Below, piece after piece: positions 34,644-37,440 of a stretch of DNA of 37,440 nt. The stretch comes from an uncultured Spartobacteria bacterium (GTDB lineage: Bacteria > Verrucomicrobiota > Verrucomicrobiia > Chthoniobacterales > Chthoniobacteraceae). How positions within the stretch are numbered: position 1 is the first letter of the stretch; each line of letters starts with the position of its first letter. The notes beneath the pieces were generated by a model, which saw only the letters and a program-made list of their open reading frames with translations, was not told the DNA's origin and made no database searches. The DNA is taken from contig CAIURC010000131.1 of assembly GCA_903901425.1 (NCBI GenBank), positions 1 to 37,440 on the forward strand. The letters are read 5' to 3'. A program made the translations under genes and the position numbers.

Positions 34644-36722
34644 ATGCGTTGCCTTCCCGCATTCCGCCTTCTCCTCTGCAGCGTCGCTTTTTCCCTCGCC
34701 GCCTCCCCATGGCTCGCCGCGGATTCCCTGGTAAAAACCGTTCCGATCGAGGAAAAGCAGGAAAAACCGGCTCAGGGTCTGATTCTGAGGCTGCAGTCCG
34801 CAAACAGCGCCGACCACCGTTCTGCCCGACTGGTCGCCCTGCACGTTCCCGCCGACCAACCGGTTTCGCCGCTCCTCCCCGCAGGCCCGTTCACCGCTCG
34901 CTGGGAAGGCGCGATCCTCTCCCCGCTCCGCTCCAAATACACGTTTTCCGCCAAAATCCAGGGCCGCTTCAAACTCACCATCAACGACACGGTCGTCCTT
35001 GAGTCCGAGTCCAGCGCCTTGGCCGAATCCAAACCCTTCCAACTCAACAAGGGCGCGAACACCCTCGTCGCCGAATTTTCCGGCGCCCCGGGCAAAGACG
35101 CCTCCATTCAACTGCTTTGGGCTTCCCGGGATTTCCCCGCTGAACCGGTGCCTCCAACCGCCTTCACCCATAACCCCGGAGACGCCGGATTGCGCTCCAG
35201 CCAACGCATCCGCGAGGGCCGCCTGCTGTTTGCTCAACTCCGATGCGCCGCCTGCCATGCCGATCCCGCCCAGATTCCCGCCCGGGGACAGGGCATGCCT
35301 GAACTTGCCCAAGACGCACCGCTGTTTGATGAACTCGGACGCAAGTTCAACGAAAACTTCCTCGCCCACTGGATCCAGGATCCCCACCAGTTCCGCCCCC
35401 ACGCACTGATGCCGCGGGTGTTCAAATCGGCCAATGGCGGAGTTTCCCAGGAAGCCGCGGATCTGGCCGCATTCCTGGCTTCCACCGCCCCCAAGGCAGA
35501 TGCAGCGCCCGACGCCGAGCTTGCACCGGCCGGGGGTGCTCTGTTTGCGAACCTCGGCTGCATCGCCTGCCACACAACTCCCGATTTCAACGGGAACGAC
35601 GCCCATGGCCGCACCCCGCTCCCGCACCTCAAGTCCAAGTGGCAAGCCCCTGCGCTGTCCGAGTTTCTCCGCGATCCCGCCAAGAACTACGCATGGACGC
35701 ACATGCCCAACTTCCGCCTCACACAGGAGGAAGCCGCACAACTGACCAGCTTCCTGATGTCCACTGCGCAGAAAGAACTGACTGCCGCCCCGAAGGGAGA
35801 CGCCACGCGGGGCGGACAACTCTTGGCCACCAGCGGGTGCCTCAACTGCCATGCCGGTCTTCCGCCCAGCACCCAACCTACACTTCCCTCAACGCTCGCT
35901 TCCGGTTGGACCAAGGGTTGCATGGCCAATTCCCCATCCGAGCGAGGCAACGCCCCGGATTTTGTGCTCGCCCCTGAACAGTCAGAGGCCCTGCGCGCTT
36001 TTGCAGCACACGGATTTTCTTCACTCAAATCGGATTCCCCCCTCGAATTTGCCGAGCGCCAAGTCCGTAACATGCGCTGCACCGCCTGCCATTCGGCGGA
36101 TGGAAAGCCCTCCACCTGGAGCGAACTGGAGGACGAAATGGCTCCCCTCCAAGCGGCTGCTCCGGCGCCCGAACAGGAAGGCGCTCCCGTTGCCTCCACG
36201 GCGCTCCCGCACCTGACTTGGTTCGGAGAAAAACTCCGCCCGGATTGGATGGAAAACTTCATTGCCGGAAAACCGCACCCCAAACCGCGCCCATGGTTGA
36301 TCGCCCGGATGCCGGGCTTCACGGCCGTCTCGGCAGGCGTCGCCCAAGGGCTCTCCTTCGGACACGGGTTCCCGCTTGCCGCCGCCAACGAACCCGAACC
36401 CGCCGAGGAACAGGTCAAAAACGGCGAGACGCTTCTCGGCGAGAATGGCGGCTTCAACTGCATCACCTGCCATGCGGTGGGCGACAAGGCAGCCACGGCG
36501 GTGTTTGAAGCCCCGGGGGTGAACCTCGGCTGGGCGTCAAACCGCCTCCGCAAGGAATATTTCCACCGATGGCTGCTTCACCCCCTCCGGATCGATCCAG
36601 AAACCAAAATGCCCAAATTCGCCGACGAAGAAGGTCGCACCCCCCTCACGGACCTCTACGAGGGCAAAGCCTCCGATCAATTCGAAGCCATCTGGCAATT
36701 TCTCAAGACTCAGGCTCGTTAA
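34644..36722 (+). CDS. PA14-domain five-haem cytochrome c
   Basis: The product has 692 residues from ATG 34644, which begins the signal peptide MRCLPAFRLLLCSVAFSLAA; an in-frame TTG-type start 54 nt upstream would put 18 extra residues before it. A PA14-like beta domain follows (about 45-155: GPFTARWEGAILSPLRSKYT, FKLTINDTVVLES). Five CxxCH haem sites come next: CAACH at 201, CIACH at 306, CLNCH at 399, CTACH at 479 and CITCH at 606, each in a cytochrome c-like module with MPRVF, MPNFR or MPKFA-type Met candidates. It should be an exported electron carrier or the redox arm of a dehydrogenase, with PA14 suggesting carbohydrate or surface binding. It is preceded by a terminator; the next gene starts 20 nt after its stop. 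Confidence 0.88.
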   Translation: MRCLPAFRLLLCSVAFSLAASPWLAADSLVKTVPIEEKQEKPAQGLILRLQSANSADHRSARLVALHVPADQPVSPLLPAGPFTARWEGAILSPLRSKYTFSAKIQGRFKLTINDTVVLESESSALAESKPFQLNKGANTLVAEFSGAPGKDASIQLLWASRDFPAEPVPPTAFTHNPGDAGLRSSQRIREGRLLFAQLRCAACHADPAQIPARGQGMPELAQDAPLFDELGRKFNENFLAHWIQDPHQFRPHALMPRVFKSANGGVSQEAADLAAFLASTAPKADAAPDAELAPAGGALFANLGCIACHTTPDFNGNDAHGRTPLPHLKSKWQAPALSEFLRDPAKNYAWTHMPNFRLTQEEAAQLTSFLMSTAQKELTAAPKGDATRGGQLLATSGCLNCHAGLPPSTQPTLPSTLASGWTKGCMANSPSERGNAPDFVLAPEQSEALRAFAAHGFSSLKSDSPLEFAERQVRNMRCTACHSADGKPSTWSELEDEMAPLQAAAPAPEQEGAPVASTALPHLTWFGEKLRPDWMENFIAGKPHPKPRPWLIARMPGFTAVSAGVAQGLSFGHGFPLAAANEPEPAEEQVKNGETLLGENGGFNCITCHAVGDKAATAVFEAPGVNLGWASNRLRKEYFHRWLLHPLRIDPETKMPKFADEEGRTPLTDLYEGKASDQFEAIWQFLKTQAR

Positions 36723-36742
36723 AAAGCCGCCCGGCTCGCCCC

Positions 36743-37440
36743 ATGCCCCCCCTGCGCCCCGTGCGCCGCTTGGAACTCCTCGCCACCGCAGCGCTGGCCT
36801 TTCTCTGCGCCACCGCATGCGCCGAGGATTTCCAAGGATCCACGCACCAACTCGAGTACGAACAAGCCCCCATCCACTACCGGGACTCCCAGCCCGATGA
36901 CGCCGTGTCTCGCCTCTGCGCCCAGATTGCGGACGGATCCCTCCCACTGCGTTGGGATCCCGACCGCGGCTATCTCCCCGCCCTTCTGGAAGCACTCAAC
37001 ATCCCGCCGTCCTCACAGCTCCTTGTATTCACGAAAACCTCGCTTCAGCGCCGGCTCATTTCTCCGGAGACCCCGCGCGCAATCTATTTCAACGACGATG
37101 TTTACGTGGGTTTCATCCCGGGTTCACCCGTGCTGGAAGTCAGCACCGCTGACCCCGCGCTCGGGGCGAACTTTTACCGGATGTCCCAAGAAAAGGTGGC
37201 CAAGCCAGAGCTGGTCCGGGACTCGGAATGCCTCCAGTGCCACGGCGGCCTGCGCTCCCTCGGTGTTCCCGGCCATGTCCTGCGCTCGGTTGGCTCCGAG
37301 GCAAACGGTGAAATGATCTCCGGCACGGAAGTCTCGCCCATCAACCACTGCACCCCGATTGCAGACCGCTGGGCAGGATGGTTTGTCACGGGCAACCTCC
37401 AATCGCACCGGGGCAACCTCGTCGGGGAAGAGGCGCTCGA
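36743..37440 (+). CDS. Secreted haem-binding protein (3' end outside window)
   Basis: ATG 36743 opens a frame that runs off the right edge (232 complete codons plus 2 nt). A basic start and hydrophobic stretch (RRLELLATAALAFLCATACA) predict export, with likely cleavage before EDFQG. The mature part includes IHYRDSQPDDAVSRL, LLVFTKTSLQRRLISPETPR, IYFNDDVYVGFIPGSPVLEV and RDSECLQCHGG, the last with one CxxCH haem motif (C163, C166, H167). WAGWFVTGNLQSHRGNLVGE follows. I do not recognise a named family with certainty; it resembles uncharacterised cytochrome-like proteins of Acidobacteria and PVC bacteria. It lies 20 nt after the five-haem cytochrome stop, so it is probably in the same transcript and redox module. 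Further haem sites may lie beyond the window. Confidence 0.75.
   Translation, partial: MPPLRPVRRLELLATAALAFLCATACAEDFQGSTHQLEYEQAPIHYRDSQPDDAVSRLCAQIADGSLPLRWDPDRGYLPALLEALNIPPSSQLLVFTKTSLQRRLISPETPRAIYFNDDVYVGFIPGSPVLEVSTADPALGANFYRMSQEKVAKPELVRDSECLQCHGGLRSLGVPGHVLRSVGSEANGEMISGTEVSPINHCTPIADRWAGWFVTGNLQSHRGNLVGEEAL

Noticed and set aside
34623-35876. Open frame of 417 codons antisense to the five-haem cytochrome
   Set aside because: The plus-strand gene has five in-frame CxxCH motifs and a signal peptide; the antisense product is Gly-rich without domains.
1-37440. tRNA, rRNA, CRISPR array, insertion sequence or prophage
   Set aside because: No cloverleaf-like segment, regularly spaced repeats, transposase or integrase motif, or terminal inverted repeat pair was noticed. 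A tRNAscan, Infernal or ISfinder run would be decisive but was not available.

Overview
The window is GC-rich, densely coding DNA with no tRNA, rRNA, CRISPR array, insertion sequence or phage gene that I can see. The gene content points to a free-living Verrucomicrobiota bacterium, with another PVC-group phylum as the less likely alternative. Reasons: a Planctomycete-type cytochrome c domain fused to a formylglycine-generating-enzyme (FGE)-like domain, a DUF1080-type secreted protein, a DUF6797-type protein, the futalosine menaquinone genes mqnA and mqnE, and a MoxR/DUF58/BatA/giant DUF4175-like operon. The lineage is inference from family knowledge, not from a marker gene. Several starts are GTG, TTG or possibly ATT, and many genes lack a clear Shine-Dalgarno sequence.

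Layout. 1-525 (-): 5' part of an aldo/keto reductase, running off the left edge. 625-2784 (+): a Tat-exported TIM-barrel sugar isomerase/epimerase-like protein, then a membrane protein with a TraB/GumN-like domain. 2884-10375 (+): a tightly packed unit of a Ski2-like helicase, a dicarboxylate/amino-acid:cation symporter and HrpA. 10499-13204 (-): a DUF1080 protein followed by a PcrA/UvrD helicase, convergent with hrpA. 13380-14828 (+): cytochrome c-FGE-like fusion, ending in a strong intrinsic terminator. 14993-16899 (-): mqnE-mqnA. 17027-17647 (+): an ECF sigma factor with no anti-sigma gene beside it.

17693-31845 (-) is the most striking block: eight co-directional genes over about 14 kb. 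In transcription order they are an ECF-like sigma factor, a membrane-anchored putative anti-sigma factor, MoxR ATPase, DUF58 protein, BatA-like VWA membrane protein, a second VWA/amidotransferase-like membrane protein, a 1625-residue DUF4175-like membrane/coiled-coil protein, and a secreted prenyltransferase/squalene-cyclase-fold protein. Most junctions are 4-nt overlaps or gaps of 11-12 nt. A nested palindrome lies just upstream of moxR. I infer an envelope-spanning machine under sigma/anti-sigma control; its substrate is unknown.

32180-37440 (+): a secreted DUF6797/beta-propeller protein, a terminator, a PA14 plus five-heme cytochrome c, and the start of a further haem-binding secreted protein cut by the right edge. 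These look like an exported redox module.

Very long open frames opposite or inside the GC-rich genes (for example about 1 kb of codons antisense to hrpA) were judged to be shadows and left out.
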